DNA from: Nocardia cyriacigeorgica
GTDB taxonomy: Bacteria; Actinomycetota; Actinomycetes; Mycobacteriales; Mycobacteriaceae
DNA: 55,175 nt
NCBI RefSeq assembly: GCF_010858045.1
Contig: NZ_JAAGVC010000003.1
Coordinates: 262,674-317,848 of the forward strand
Reading direction: 5' to 3'
A model generated the notes under the pieces. The model searched no databases and had not been told where the DNA came from. It saw only the letters and a program-made list of their open reading frames with translations. The first letter of the stretch is position 1, and each line of letters begins with the position of its first letter. Shown one piece after another: positions 24,803-32,825 of the stretch. Position numbers and translations under genes: made by a program.

Positions 24803-26758
24803 ATGGAGCCGACGGCACAGCAGCGCGCGGCGCTCGCTCTGATCTGCGATACCTTCGCACCGGGCGACGGGCAGGACCTACCGTCCGCGAGCGAACTCGG
24901 CGCGATCGACACCGTCATGCGGATGCTCGAACGCAACCCGCGCGACGCCGAGAAGAAGCAGCTGATGACGCTGCTGACGCTGTGGGATTCCCGGTTGTTC
25001 GGTGTGCTCACCGGCAGCGGCCCGCGACGGTTTTCGGCCCTCACACCGCGGCAGCGCGAGCAGACGCTGCTGCGGCTCGGCGACTCCCGATTCGCGGCGA
25101 AACGGACGCTGTTCCAGGCCCTGAAATCGGCGGCCCTGCTCTCCTACAACGTGACTCCCGGTGCCACCGGGGAGAACCCGCTGTGGAAGCAGATGGGCTA
25201 CCCGGCGCCACCCGGCCCCCACCCGGCCGCCACCGGCCCCGCGCTCGAGCCGCTGCGTCCCACCGAGCCGACGACCCTCGACTGTGACGTGGTCGTTGTC
25301 GGTTCCGGCGCGGGCGGCGGCACGGCTGCCGCGGTCCTGGCCGGGGCCGGCCTCGATGTCGTGGTACTCGAACGCGGCGAGTACTACGACGACCAGGACT
25401 TCGGCAGCGGCGAAATGGACGGCCTGCTGCGGTTGTACGCTCCCGGCCCGCAGGCCACCAGCGAAGGCCAGCTCACCCTCGCCCAGGGCAGCTGCCTGGG
25501 CGGCGGCACCGTCGTCAACTGGAGCACCGCCCTGCCCACCCCCGATGATGTGCGCGCGGAATGGGCGGATCTCGGCGTCCCCCAATTCACCACCACCGAA
25601 TACGACGACGCCCTGGCCGCGGTGCAGCAGCGGCTCGGCGTGAACCGCGACCGCTCTCCGCTGTCGGCCCGCGACGCCGTCCTCGAACGCGGTGCCACCG
25701 CCCTCGGCTGGGACATCGACACCCTGCCGCGCAACGTCTCCGACGCCTGCGACGCCGGTGCCGACTGCGGCAGCTGCGGCTACGGCTGCCGGCTCGGCGC
25801 CAAGCAATCGGTCACCAAGACCTGGCTCCAGGATGCCGCCAGCCGCGGCGCCCGCGTGGTCGTCGACGCGAACGTGCGTCGGATCGAGGTGAAAAATGGG
25901 CGAGCCGAGGGTGTTACGGCGCAGACCGGCAGCGGCGTCGCGATCGAGGTGCGAGCCCGTGCGGTGGTGGTCGCGGCCGGCGCGATCCAGACCCCGGCGC
26001 TGCTGCGGCGATCCGGCCTGCGCGACGACACCATCGGCCGATACCTGCGGCTGCATCCGGCCGCTGCCGTGTACGGGGTCTTCGACGAGCAGATCCGGCC
26101 GTGGGAGGGCGGATTGCAGGCCCGGATCTGCCGGCACCACCACAACCTGGACGGACGCGGCTACGGCGTCATCTACGAAACCGGGCCGGTGCAGCCGGGG
26201 CTCGCGGTCGGGTTCATGAACTGGCGTGGCGCCGAGGCGCACCGGGCGAGGATGCTCGAGCTCGCCAACACCGGCGTCGTCGGCGTCATCACTCGCGACC
26301 GCGACCACGGCAGCGTCAGCATCGACCGCAGCGGCGAAGCGGTGGTCTCGTATCGGCTGTCGGATTACGACCGCGCTCACCTGCGCACCGGAATCGGCGG
26401 TGCGGCACAGATTCTCGAAGCGGCGGGCGCGCGGCGCATCTTCTCCGGGCATCAGGCCGGTGTCGAGTACGAGCCGGGGGTGCGCGGTTCGCACGCCGAG
26501 TTCGTCGCCGCCGGTGACGCGGCGGGCTACGGTCCCGGCCAGTGCGCGATGGCGGCATTGCACATCATGGGCTCGGCCCGGATGGGTGGTTCCCGCGCGC
26601 TCTCGGCCACCGATCCGGACGGCGCGACCTGGGAGGTGCCGAATATCGTCGTCGCCGATGCCTCCTGCTTCCCGACCTCCTCGGGGGTCAATCCGATGGT
26701 GACCATCGAGGCCATCGCCCACATGAACGCCACCCGCCTGGCCGCTCGACTGCGCTGA
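24803..26758 (+). CDS. GMC-type long-chain alcohol oxidase-like flavoprotein
   Basis: A 651-aa protein. Residues about 1-120 form a helical domain like the gluconate 2-dehydrogenase gamma-subunit/twin-arginine-free N-extension seen in such fusions. VVVVGSGAGGG (163-173) and Glu190 bind FAD; SCLGGGTVVNWS is the GMC signature; a Cys cluster CDAGADCGSCGYGC (about 314-327) followed by RLGAKQS matches long-chain fatty-alcohol oxidases; HIMGSARMGG and SGVNPMVTIEAIA are the C-terminal GMC blocks with the active-site His. It would oxidise long-chain alcohols to aldehydes. Divergent from the acyl-CoA synthetase, with shared repeats in between, so both likely serve wax or alkanol use. Shine-Dalgarno AAGGGG precedes ATG 24803. 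Confidence 0.85.
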   Translation: MEPTAQQRAALALICDTFAPGDGQDLPSASELGAIDTVMRMLERNPRDAEKKQLMTLLTLWDSRLFGVLTGSGPRRFSALTPRQREQTLLRLGDSRFAAKRTLFQALKSAALLSYNVTPGATGENPLWKQMGYPAPPGPHPAATGPALEPLRPTEPTTLDCDVVVVGSGAGGGTAAAVLAGAGLDVVVLERGEYYDDQDFGSGEMDGLLRLYAPGPQATSEGQLTLAQGSCLGGGTVVNWSTALPTPDDVRAEWADLGVPQFTTTEYDDALAAVQQRLGVNRDRSPLSARDAVLERGATALGWDIDTLPRNVSDACDAGADCGSCGYGCRLGAKQSVTKTWLQDAASRGARVVVDANVRRIEVKNGRAEGVTAQTGSGVAIEVRARAVVVAAGAIQTPALLRRSGLRDDTIGRYLRLHPAAAVYGVFDEQIRPWEGGLQARICRHHHNLDGRGYGVIYETGPVQPGLAVGFMNWRGAEAHRARMLELANTGVVGVITRDRDHGSVSIDRSGEAVVSYRLSDYDRAHLRTGIGGAAQILEAAGARRIFSGHQAGVEYEPGVRGSHAEFVAAGDAAGYGPGQCAMAALHIMGSARMGGSRALSATDPDGATWEVPNIVVADASCFPTSSGVNPMVTIEAIAHMNATRLAARLR

Positions 26759-26782
26759 ACGCATCTGTCGCCCGGGCGAGTC

Positions 26783-26798
26783 CCTGCCCCGCGGCAGG
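26783..26798. terminator. Short hairpin between convergent genes
   Basis: CCTGCC-CCGC-GGCAGG, preceded by the palindrome TCGCCCGGGCGA (26768-26779). Lies between the converging alcohol oxidase and MoaD-like gene; may act as a weak bidirectional terminator. Confidence 0.4.
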
Positions 26799-26824
26799 AG
26801 CGCGAAAGTGGCTGCGGTGGTGAG

Positions 26825-27097
26825 CTATCCGCCGGCTACCGCCGGAATGATCATCACTTCGCTGCCGGACTTCAAGGGGGTATCGATGCCATCGAGGGTG
26901 CGGCACTCGTCGCCGTCGACGTAGAAATTCACGTACCGGCGCAACCGCCCGCTCTCATCGCGCAGCCGGCGCTCCAGCGCGGGGAACCGCTCGCGCACAT
27001 CGTCGAGCAGGGTACGCAGCGACGCCGCGTCGACCTCGAGTTCCCGCTCGCCACCCGCGTACGGACGCAGCACCGATGGCAGCCGGACGGTCGCCAT
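26825..27097 (-). CDS. MoaD/ThiS-family ubiquitin-like protein
   Basis: A 90-aa beta-grasp protein ending in AVAGG, the C-terminal Gly-Gly that is activated as an adenylate or thiocarboxylate. The first half (TVRLPSVLRPYAGGERELEV) and SEVMIIPAVAGG match the family. It starts 4 nt after the stop of the propeller gene, so both are one operon. Known members deliver sulfur to molybdopterin, thiamine or Cys; no E1-like enzyme, Moa or Thi gene is nearby, so its acceptor is unknown. It may work with the propeller protein, a pairing I recall from other actinobacteria. Confidence 0.85.
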   Translation of the reverse strand: MATVRLPSVLRPYAGGERELEVDAASLRTLLDDVRERFPALERRLRDESGRLRRYVNFYVDGDECRTLDGIDTPLKSGSEVMIIPAVAGG

Positions 27098-27101
27098 ACC
27101 G

Positions 27102-28199
27102 CTATCCGATCACCGCGGCGCGCACGCACAGCACGTCGGGCAGTTTGTCGGCCACGAGCTGCCAGTGGTCGCCCTCGTCGGGGCTGCAATAGACCTCGCC
27201 GTTGCGGGTGCCGATATAGATGCCGGTCGGGTCGGCGTCGTCGGCGCACATGGCGTCACGCATGACCGCCGCCCAGAACGGCACCTGCGGCAGGCCGTCG
27301 GTCTGCGCGGACCAGGTGTCGCCGCCGTCCTCGCTGCGGTAGACCGCGCAGCGCGCGTCCGGCGGGAAACGGAACCGTTCCATCTCCGCGTCCAGCGGGA
27401 AGGTGTAGATCACGCCGGCCCGGCGCGGATGCGCGACGATCGGGAAACCGAAATTGGACGGCGGCAGCCCGGCGTCGATGCGCTGCCAGCTGATGCCGTC
27501 GTCGACGCTGCGGAACACGCCGCCGTGATTCTGTAGATACAGCGTGCTCGGGGTTTCGGCGTCGCGAGCGACCTTGTGCACGCATTGGCCCCACTCCGGC
27601 ACCTCGTCCGGCATGAAGTCGGCGGCCACACCCTTGTTCGTCGGTGTCCACGACGCGCCGCCGTCATCGCTCTGGTAGACGCCGCCGGTGGAGATGGCGA
27701 CGGCGAGCCGCCGGGTGTCGGATGGATGCGCGAGCACCGTGTGCAGTGCGAGACCGCCGCCGCCGGGCTGCCACTGCGGCCGATGCGGATGCTCCCACAA
27801 GCCCCGGACCAGCTCGAATGTCCGTCCGCCGTCGGTGGATCGGAACAACGCCGCCGGTTCCACTCCCGCGTACACCACGTCCGGTTCCGCGGCGGTGGCC
27901 GGTGCGATCTGCCACACCCCTTCCAGTGCTGCTCCGGTGTCCTCCGGGAACGCCAGCGGTGCGTCGTCCGGCTCGGTCCAGGTCTCGCCGAGATCGTCGC
28001 TCGAGACCATGGTCGGCCCGAAATGGCTGTTCAGCACGCCGGTGATCAGGCGCGGGCGCCGGCCACGGGTGTCGATGGCCAGCGCCTTCACGTCGGCGAC
28101 CGGGAACTGCGGGGTGCTCACCTCCCAGCTCGACCGGCCGTCGGTACTGCGCGCCAGGAACAGGCCCTTGCGCGTTCCGATTCCGAGCATCACGTCCAT
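27102..28199 (-). CDS. BNR/sortilin-type beta-propeller protein
   Basis: A 365-aa protein built of repeated Asp-box-like units: SSDDLGETWTEP, RSTDGGRTFELV, QSDDGGASWTPT, RSVDDGISWQRI, RSEDGGDTWSAQ and SPDEGDHWQLV, one about every 50-60 residues, consistent with a propeller of about six or seven blades. Annotated often as exo-alpha-sialidase/WD40-YVTN-like, but the sialidase RIP motif and catalytic Arg triad are not obvious, so glycosidase activity is not supported. No signal peptide is seen, so it is probably cytosolic. ATG 28199 has TTGGAGG upstream. It is the first gene of an operon with the MoaD-like protein, perhaps its partner or substrate. Confidence 0.75.
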   Translation of the reverse strand: MDVMLGIGTRKGLFLARSTDGRSSWEVSTPQFPVADVKALAIDTRGRRPRLITGVLNSHFGPTMVSSDDLGETWTEPDDAPLAFPEDTGAALEGVWQIAPATAAEPDVVYAGVEPAALFRSTDGGRTFELVRGLWEHPHRPQWQPGGGGLALHTVLAHPSDTRRLAVAISTGGVYQSDDGGASWTPTNKGVAADFMPDEVPEWGQCVHKVARDAETPSTLYLQNHGGVFRSVDDGISWQRIDAGLPPSNFGFPIVAHPRRAGVIYTFPLDAEMERFRFPPDARCAVYRSEDGGDTWSAQTDGLPQVPFWAAVMRDAMCADDADPTGIYIGTRNGEVYCSPDEGDHWQLVADKLPDVLCVRAAVIG

Positions 28200-28384
28200 A
28201 GCCGACCTCCAAGGGTCACCGCCACGCCGACGGGTGTGAGCGTACTCCCGGGCGCGCCGGAACCAGTCCGAAACGGATCGAGGCGACACCCGCGACCGCA
28301 CCGGCGCGTCCGACGTGACATTTCCGCGATGGTTTCGTAATCTAGCCGTGATCTGTTCCCGAGAGTAGGCGGTGGTCGAGTTTC

Positions 28385-29008
28385 ATGCCCGGTCAACATC
28401 GCAAACCGGCCGCAACCCGAAAACTCGCGCCCCTGGCCGTCTGCGGCGTCGCGGCCACGGTTATCGGCATCGTGTCGGTGGAGATGGGATCGACGCAGGC
28501 CGCGCAGCCCGCGCCCGTCGCCGATGCCCGGCCGGAGCCCGCCAGGAATCCGGCAACGGCGGCCGCGCCCACCCTGCCTGCCCCCGCTCCGGTCCATCAG
28601 GTGGCCGCCGCCGATCCGGCGCTGATGGCCAAGTCGGCGAGTCAGCACACACCGTGCCCATCGGTGCTCGCCGGCGCACTACCGCACGTGGCGCAAGTGG
28701 GCAATCTGATCGGTAAGACCTTCGCCGTCGCCGACATCGGCGGAGCGATCGGCCGCGGTAACGACGACCATGGCGCCGGCCTGGCGCTGGACTTCATGAC
28801 CTCCGATCGAGCACACGGTGACGCGATCGCGAACTTCGTGCTCGCGAACAAGGAGCGCTTCGGCGTCACCTACGTGATCTGGCAGCAACGCTACAACGAC
28901 GGCAGCGGCTGGTCGTTCATGGAAGACCGCGGCAGCGCCACCGCCAACCACTACGACCACGTGCACGTGTCCTTCGCACCCTCCGCGGATGTGAACCTGA
29001 TCTGCTGA
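28385..29008 (+). CDS. Secreted M15-like metallopeptidase-fold protein
   Basis: A 207-aa protein. A basic N-terminus and hydrophobic segment (about 13-32) form a signal peptide, then a long Ala/Pro linker (40-80) leads to the C-terminal domain: DHGAGLALDFM (His129, Asp136) and HYDHVHVSF (190-198, His192/194). This His-Asp-His spacing is that of the zinc site in M15/VanY-type D-Ala-D-Ala carboxypeptidases and endolysins. A disulfide could join Cys91 to Cys207. It would act on peptidoglycan outside the membrane. ATG 28385 has only a weak upstream Shine-Dalgarno. A small hairpin follows the stop. Confidence 0.75.
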   Translation: MPGQHRKPAATRKLAPLAVCGVAATVIGIVSVEMGSTQAAQPAPVADARPEPARNPATAAAPTLPAPAPVHQVAAADPALMAKSASQHTPCPSVLAGALPHVAQVGNLIGKTFAVADIGGAIGRGNDDHGAGLALDFMTSDRAHGDAIANFVLANKERFGVTYVIWQQRYNDGSGWSFMEDRGSATANHYDHVHVSFAPSADVNLIC

Positions 29009-29025
29009 TCCCGCGGGCTGCGGGA
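29009..29025 (+). terminator. Hairpin after the M15-like gene
   Basis: TCCCGC-GGGCT-GCGGGA, a 6-bp stem that begins right after the stop codon. Small, so only a weak terminator. Confidence 0.4.
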
Positions 29026-29119
29026 ACGCCTGTTACTGCTCGGCGGACCGGGGTAGTCCCGGTAACGGTGCAGCGTCGCGCCGACCCATACCGGATATTC
29101 CGAAAGGGACGAGACCCGC

Positions 29120-30076
29120 ATGAGCAACACCGCAACTCTTCTGGCGCAGCTTCGCGCTGTCCTCGACTTGACCAACACCGAAATCCAGATCGCCGAAACC
29201 CGGCTCGCGCAGGCCCGCACCGAGGCGGTGCATCGCGAACTGTCCGAGAACGCCGACAATGCCCGCGCCCGCGCCGAGGCCATCGAGGCCGCCGTGCGCG
29301 AACTCGGTGGTGTGCCACCGCTGATCGGCCCGTTCCTCGGCCGCGCGGGCGCCGCGATCAAGGCGATGGTCGAACAGGCTCAGCCGTTCGAGGAAGCGCT
29401 GCTCGGTGATCTGACCCTCGAACACCAGCTGCTCGACCGGGCCCGCTACATCAAGGCCCTCGCCACCGCCGACAAACTCCCCGACATCGTGTCGCTGGCC
29501 GACCGGCTGATCACCGCCCATTCGGCGACCGTCGACTGGCTCACCACCGTGCTGGCCGAGGACGCCCTCGGCGGCCCCGCCGCGCTGCGCCGCACCCCGC
29601 TCCAGGCGGCCGCGGGCACCGCGGTCAAACTGGTCAACCTGCCGGTCACCTGGTCGGCCCGCAGCCTGGACCGCGTGGTGGACACCGTCCGCGCGACTCC
29701 GCCCGCGCTCGGCGATCTGCTCGCGCAGGGCGCGCACGCCGGTGACGTCGCCGTCAAGACGCTCACCGCCTCGCGGGACGCGGCGCTGGAAACCGCCGAG
29801 CGGGTGGTCCGGCGTGAAGGTGCCGAGTCGGCCGCCGATGCCGTGCACTCACTGCGTGCCGTCACCGGAACCCTCGAACCGGAGGAGCTGCCGATCGCGG
29901 ACTACGACGAGCTGAACGTCGGCGAGGCGGTGGCCGCGATCAAGGAGCTGACCGATCCGGCCGATGTGCGCGCGGTCGTGGCCTATGAGGAGGCGAACAA
30001 GAACCGCCAGGGTGTGGTCTCGGCCGCCCAGACCCGGCTGGCCGGGATCGCGCAGGAGGTCACCGGCATCACCTGA
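29120..30076 (+). CDS. Ferritin-like helical protein
   Basis: A 318-aa, mostly alpha-helical protein. The first ~140 residues have long amphipathic helices (RAQARTEAVHRELSENADNA then the FEEALLGDLTLEHQLLDRA stretch with EH and E residues spaced as in ferritin-like four-helix bundles) and the tail holds ADYDELNVGEAVAAIKELTD and EEANKNRQGVVSAAQTRL, a C-terminal block also seen in actinobacterial lipid-droplet-type proteins. I recall it as a ferritin-like-domain protein but cannot assign a function. Starts at ATG 29120, 11 nt after AAAGGGA. A GGCGG...CCGCC hairpin follows. Confidence 0.6.
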   Translation: MSNTATLLAQLRAVLDLTNTEIQIAETRLAQARTEAVHRELSENADNARARAEAIEAAVRELGGVPPLIGPFLGRAGAAIKAMVEQAQPFEEALLGDLTLEHQLLDRARYIKALATADKLPDIVSLADRLITAHSATVDWLTTVLAEDALGGPAALRRTPLQAAAGTAVKLVNLPVTWSARSLDRVVDTVRATPPALGDLLAQGAHAGDVAVKTLTASRDAALETAERVVRREGAESAADAVHSLRAVTGTLEPEELPIADYDELNVGEAVAAIKELTDPADVRAVVAYEEANKNRQGVVSAAQTRLAGIAQEVTGIT

Positions 30077-30078
30077 GC

Positions 30079-30103
30079 GGCGGCGTTCCGGAAGAACACC
30101 GCC
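30079..30103 (+). terminator. Hairpin after the ferritin-like gene
   Basis: GGCGGCGTTC (30079-30088) and GAACACCGCC (30094-30103) pair at 9 of 10 positions with a 5-nt loop, 2 nt after the stop codon. Confidence 0.65.
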
Positions 30104-30157
30104 CGATCAGGTGTTTTCCTTCACAGACGGTGAGGTCGAACCGAGGCGATCGGCGCG

Positions 30158-31693
30158 ATGTTCGGGTTGTACGACTCCGGTTACATACTGGCCCGGCTGA
30201 TCTTCGAGCGACTGCTCGGGCTGGTGTACCTGGTCGCCTTCCTATCGACGCTGGCCCAGTTCCGGGCGCTGTGCGGCGACCATGGATTGCTTCCGGCGCG
30301 CCGGTATCTGCGGGCGGCGGGCTTCCGGCGCGCGCCCAGCCTGTTCCAGCTGCACTACTCCGATCGGATGGCGGTGGCGCTGGCCGGGCTGGGCGTCGCG
30401 TTGTCCGCGGCGGTGGTGGCCGGTGTGCTCGATGTCGTCGCGCTGCCGGTGGCCATGGCGATCTGGGCGACCCTGTGGGTGCTGTATCTATCCTTCGTGC
30501 ACGCCGGGCGGGTGTTCTACGGCTTCGTGTGGGAGATGCTGCTGCTGGAAGTCGGGTTCCTGGCGATCTTCCTGGGAAACGCCGGCACCGCGCCGCCGAT
30601 CCTGGTGGTGTTGCTGCTGCGCTGGGTGCTGGTGCGGCTCGAGGTCGGCGCGGGCCTGATCAAGATCCGCAATGATCCGGCCTGGCGTAACCGCACCGCC
30701 CTGTACTACCACCACGAGACCCAGCCGCTGCCGAACCGGTTCAGCTGGTACTTCCACCATCTGCCCAAGCCGATGCATCGCCTGGAAGTGGTGGGAAACC
30801 ATGTCGCGCAGCTGATCGTGCCGTTCGGGCTGCTGTGCCCGCAGCCGATCGCGTCGGTGTCGGCGGTGATCATCATCGTGACCCAGCTGTGGCTGATGGT
30901 CAGCGGCAATTTCGCGTGGCTGAATCTGCTGACGATCGCCCTGGCCACCCTCGCCCTCGATGGTCGGTTGCTGAACGCGATCCTGCCGGTCGAGCCGGCC
31001 CCGGCCGCGGATGGGCCGGTCTGGTTCACCGTCCTCGTGACGGTGGTCGCCGTGGTGATGGTGGCCGCGAGCTGGGCGCCCGTGCGCAATATGGCCTCGC
31101 GCGACCAGGTGATGAACGCCGCGTTCAACCGCTTCTACCTCGGCAACACCTACGGCCTGTTCGGCCACATCACCCGCACCCGGTTCGAGATCGTGATCGA
31201 AGGCACCGATGACGACCCCGACGCCGATCCCACCTGGAAGCCCTACGAGTTCAAAGGCAAACCCGGCACCCCGACCCGGCGCCCGCGCCAGGTGGCGCCG
31301 TATCACCTGCGGCTGGATTGGATGATGTGGTTCGCGGCGATGTCGAACCGCTACGCCGAAACCTGGTTCCTGAACCTGATGGTCCACCTGCTGCACGGCG
31401 ATCCGGCGACGCTGCGGCTCCTCGGCGCCAATCCGTTCCCGCGGCGACCGCCGAAGTACGTGCGCGCCCTGCTGTACGTCTACCGGTTCACTTCCTTCGC
31501 GGAACGGCGCCGCACCGGGGCATGGTGGTCGCGCGAGCTGATCGACGAGTACATGCCGCCGGCCGCCCTGCTCAGCACCCGCCAGGCCGCAGCGGACGCG
31601 CGCGCCTCCGCCGAGGGCGAGCAGGAGTCCGGCCGGACCGCCGGAAGCCGCGACTCCAGTCGTGACAAGCGGCCGCGCCCACCCCGCTGCTGA
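30158..31693 (+). CDS. Lipase maturation factor family membrane protein
   Basis: A 511-aa multi-pass protein of the lipase maturation factor (LMF) family. It starts FGLYDSGYILARLIFERLLG, has conserved RALCGDHGLLPARRYL and IKIRNDPAWRNRTALYYHHETQPLPN, several TM segments, then a soluble domain with FNRFYLGNTYGLFGHITRTR and VAPYHLRLDWMMWF. LMF proteins in animals fold lipases in the ER; bacterial roles are unknown, possibly protein or lipid handling at the membrane. The C-terminal 50 residues are a disordered Arg-rich tail. ATG 30158 has GAGG about 10 nt upstream. It has no close operon partner. Confidence 0.85.
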   Translation: MFGLYDSGYILARLIFERLLGLVYLVAFLSTLAQFRALCGDHGLLPARRYLRAAGFRRAPSLFQLHYSDRMAVALAGLGVALSAAVVAGVLDVVALPVAMAIWATLWVLYLSFVHAGRVFYGFVWEMLLLEVGFLAIFLGNAGTAPPILVVLLLRWVLVRLEVGAGLIKIRNDPAWRNRTALYYHHETQPLPNRFSWYFHHLPKPMHRLEVVGNHVAQLIVPFGLLCPQPIASVSAVIIIVTQLWLMVSGNFAWLNLLTIALATLALDGRLLNAILPVEPAPAADGPVWFTVLVTVVAVVMVAASWAPVRNMASRDQVMNAAFNRFYLGNTYGLFGHITRTRFEIVIEGTDDDPDADPTWKPYEFKGKPGTPTRRPRQVAPYHLRLDWMMWFAAMSNRYAETWFLNLMVHLLHGDPATLRLLGANPFPRRPPKYVRALLYVYRFTSFAERRRTGAWWSRELIDEYMPPAALLSTRQAAADARASAEGEQESGRTAGSRDSSRDKRPRPPRC

Positions 31694-31705
31694 TCGGCAT
31701 CGCCG

Positions 31706-31873
31706 CTAATGGCCGGTCGATGCCCCGGTATCGACGACCAGCGCGACCAGCATCGCCGTGGCGGCCAGCAGGCTGAGCCCGATCAGGATCACCGGTGCGG
31801 TACCGAGGGCGGCGAGGACGGTGAGGCAAGCGAGAAAGGTGAGGATGTAGTGGTGCGCGTGCTGTGGTGCCAT
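31706..31873 (-). CDS. Small membrane protein (55 aa)
   Basis: A short frame not easily seen by length filters: MAPQHAHHYILTFLACLTVL (the first 20 residues) then two hydrophobic stretches with a His-rich N-terminus and the tail VVDTGASTGH. GGAAGGA lies 6 nt upstream of ATG 31873. It probably spans the membrane twice. Its 5' part overlaps, in another frame, the 3' end of the cold-shock gene by 85 nt. No family recognised; the coding support is the Shine-Dalgarno plus the hydrophobic pattern. Confidence 0.6.
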   Translation of the reverse strand: MAPQHAHHYILTFLACLTVLAALGTAPVILIGLSLLAATAMLVALVVDTGASTGH

Positions 31874-32145
31874 CGGATTCCTTCCGGCCGGGATCGGTGC
31901 GGACGGTGCGGTGACCGCGTGTACGGGCGAACCTGCACAGCTTCGGGACCGCTGCGGGTGTGCGTGGTGGTGAAAACGACGGGCTGTCCGGCGGACAGGG
32001 TCTTGTAGCCGGTGGTCTCGATCGCGGAGAAATCGACGAAGACCGCCTCGGTGCCGTCATCGGGGGAGAGGAACCCGAATCCCTTCTCCGCGTTGAACCA
32101 GGCCACAGTGCCGTGCCGCCACAGATAACCTATGCCATCCGACAT
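31789..32145 (-). CDS. Cold-shock domain protein with a C-terminal extension
   Basis: A 118-aa protein. GTVAWFNAEKGFGFLSP (residues 12-28) and DGTEAVFVDFSAIE with VVFTTT are RNP1/RNP2 and body of the CspA cold-shock domain, a single-stranded RNA/DNA binder and RNA chaperone. It has an N-terminal extra ten residues and a long, basic, His/Arg/Ser/Pro-rich tail (about 80-118). Typical CspA is about 67 aa. The promoter has TTGAAA and TATAAG spaced by 18 nt, and ATG 32145 lies 6 nt after the -10, so the mRNA is probably leaderless. The tail overlaps the 55-aa membrane protein gene; if that overlap is real, both are co-transcribed. Confidence 0.8.
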   Translation of the reverse strand: MSDGIGYLWRHGTVAWFNAEKGFGFLSPDDGTEAVFVDFSAIETTGYKTLSAGQPVVFTTTHTRSGPEAVQVRPYTRSPHRPHRSRPEGIRWHHSTRTTTSSPFSLASPSSPPSVPHR

Positions 32146-32151
32146 AGATTT

Positions 32152-32181
32152 CTTATAGCACTCGGGTCAGCGGAGTTTCAA
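32152..32181 (-). promoter_or_regulatory. Promoter of the cold-shock gene (leaderless type)
   Basis: TTGAAA (32176-32181) and TATAAG (32152-32157) spaced by 18 nt, read on the minus strand. The ATG at 32145 is 6 nt downstream, which fits transcription starting at the initiation codon. There is no Shine-Dalgarno. Confidence 0.7.
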
Positions 32182-32273
32182 GTCGGTGCGGCGCCCGCGA
32201 CATCCGACATGTGCTGCGGCAGGGGCGTTATCGTTGCGGCGGGGCCGGACGCTGCGAGCGGGCAGGAGGCGTG

Positions 32274-32780
32274 ATGTCGCACGAAGAGGTCGACGAGGCG
32301 TTCGATGCGCTCATCGCCGCCGCGGACAGTCCGATGTGGGTGGTCACCACCGTCGCCGACGGTCGAAGGGCCGGCTGTCTGGTCGGCTTCGCCGGCCAAG
32401 TCGGCATCACGCCGCGCCGGTTTCTGGTGGCGGTGTCGAAGAACAATCACACCTACCGGATCGCCCGCCGCGCGGGATATCTCGCCGTGCATCTGCTCAC
32501 CGGCGACCAGTTCGATCTGGCGCGTCTGTTCGGGTCGACGACGGGAGATTCCACCGACAAGTTCGCGCGGTGCGCGTGGTCCGGCGGCCCGCACGGCTTG
32601 CCGATCCTCGACGGGGCGGCCGGCTGGTTCGCCGGGCGGGTCATCGCCCGCAGCGATTTCGGCGATCATGTCGGTCATCTGCTCGAGCCGATGACCGCGA
32701 CGGCGCCGCCGCCCACCGCGACCTCGTCGGCGCTGCACCTTCGGGCAGTGGCCGATCTGACGCCGGGCCATGAAGCCTGA
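32274..32780 (+). CDS. Flavin reductase-like domain protein
   Basis: A 168-aa flavin-binding protein. PMWVVTTVADGRRAGCLVGF, TPRRFLVAVSKNNHTYRIA and FAGRVIARSDFGDHV are the blocks of the flavin reductase/FMN-binding split-barrel family. It reduces or carries FMN/FAD for a partner oxygenase, none of which is adjacent. ATG 32274 has AGGAGG upstream (32264-32269). It is divergent from the cold-shock gene. C-terminal residues (GHEA) end shortly before the convergent membrane protein gene. Confidence 0.8.
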   Translation: MSHEEVDEAFDALIAAADSPMWVVTTVADGRRAGCLVGFAGQVGITPRRFLVAVSKNNHTYRIARRAGYLAVHLLTGDQFDLARLFGSTTGDSTDKFARCAWSGGPHGLPILDGAAGWFAGRVIARSDFGDHVGHLLEPMTATAPPPTATSSALHLRAVADLTPGHEA

Positions 32781-32825
32781 CGACGTGTCGCGACGAGCGG
32801 CGGCGCGTTCGAGAACCGTTGCCTG

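Noticed and set aside
24878..26764. 628-aa minus-strand frame opposite the GMC oxidase
   Set aside because: Antisense shadow; repetitive Gly/Val/Arg composition and no conserved blocks.
27102..28199. Propeller protein as an exo-alpha-sialidase
   Set aside because: Asp-box-type units alone are common to propellers; the RIP motif and Arg triad are not apparent and no signal peptide is present.
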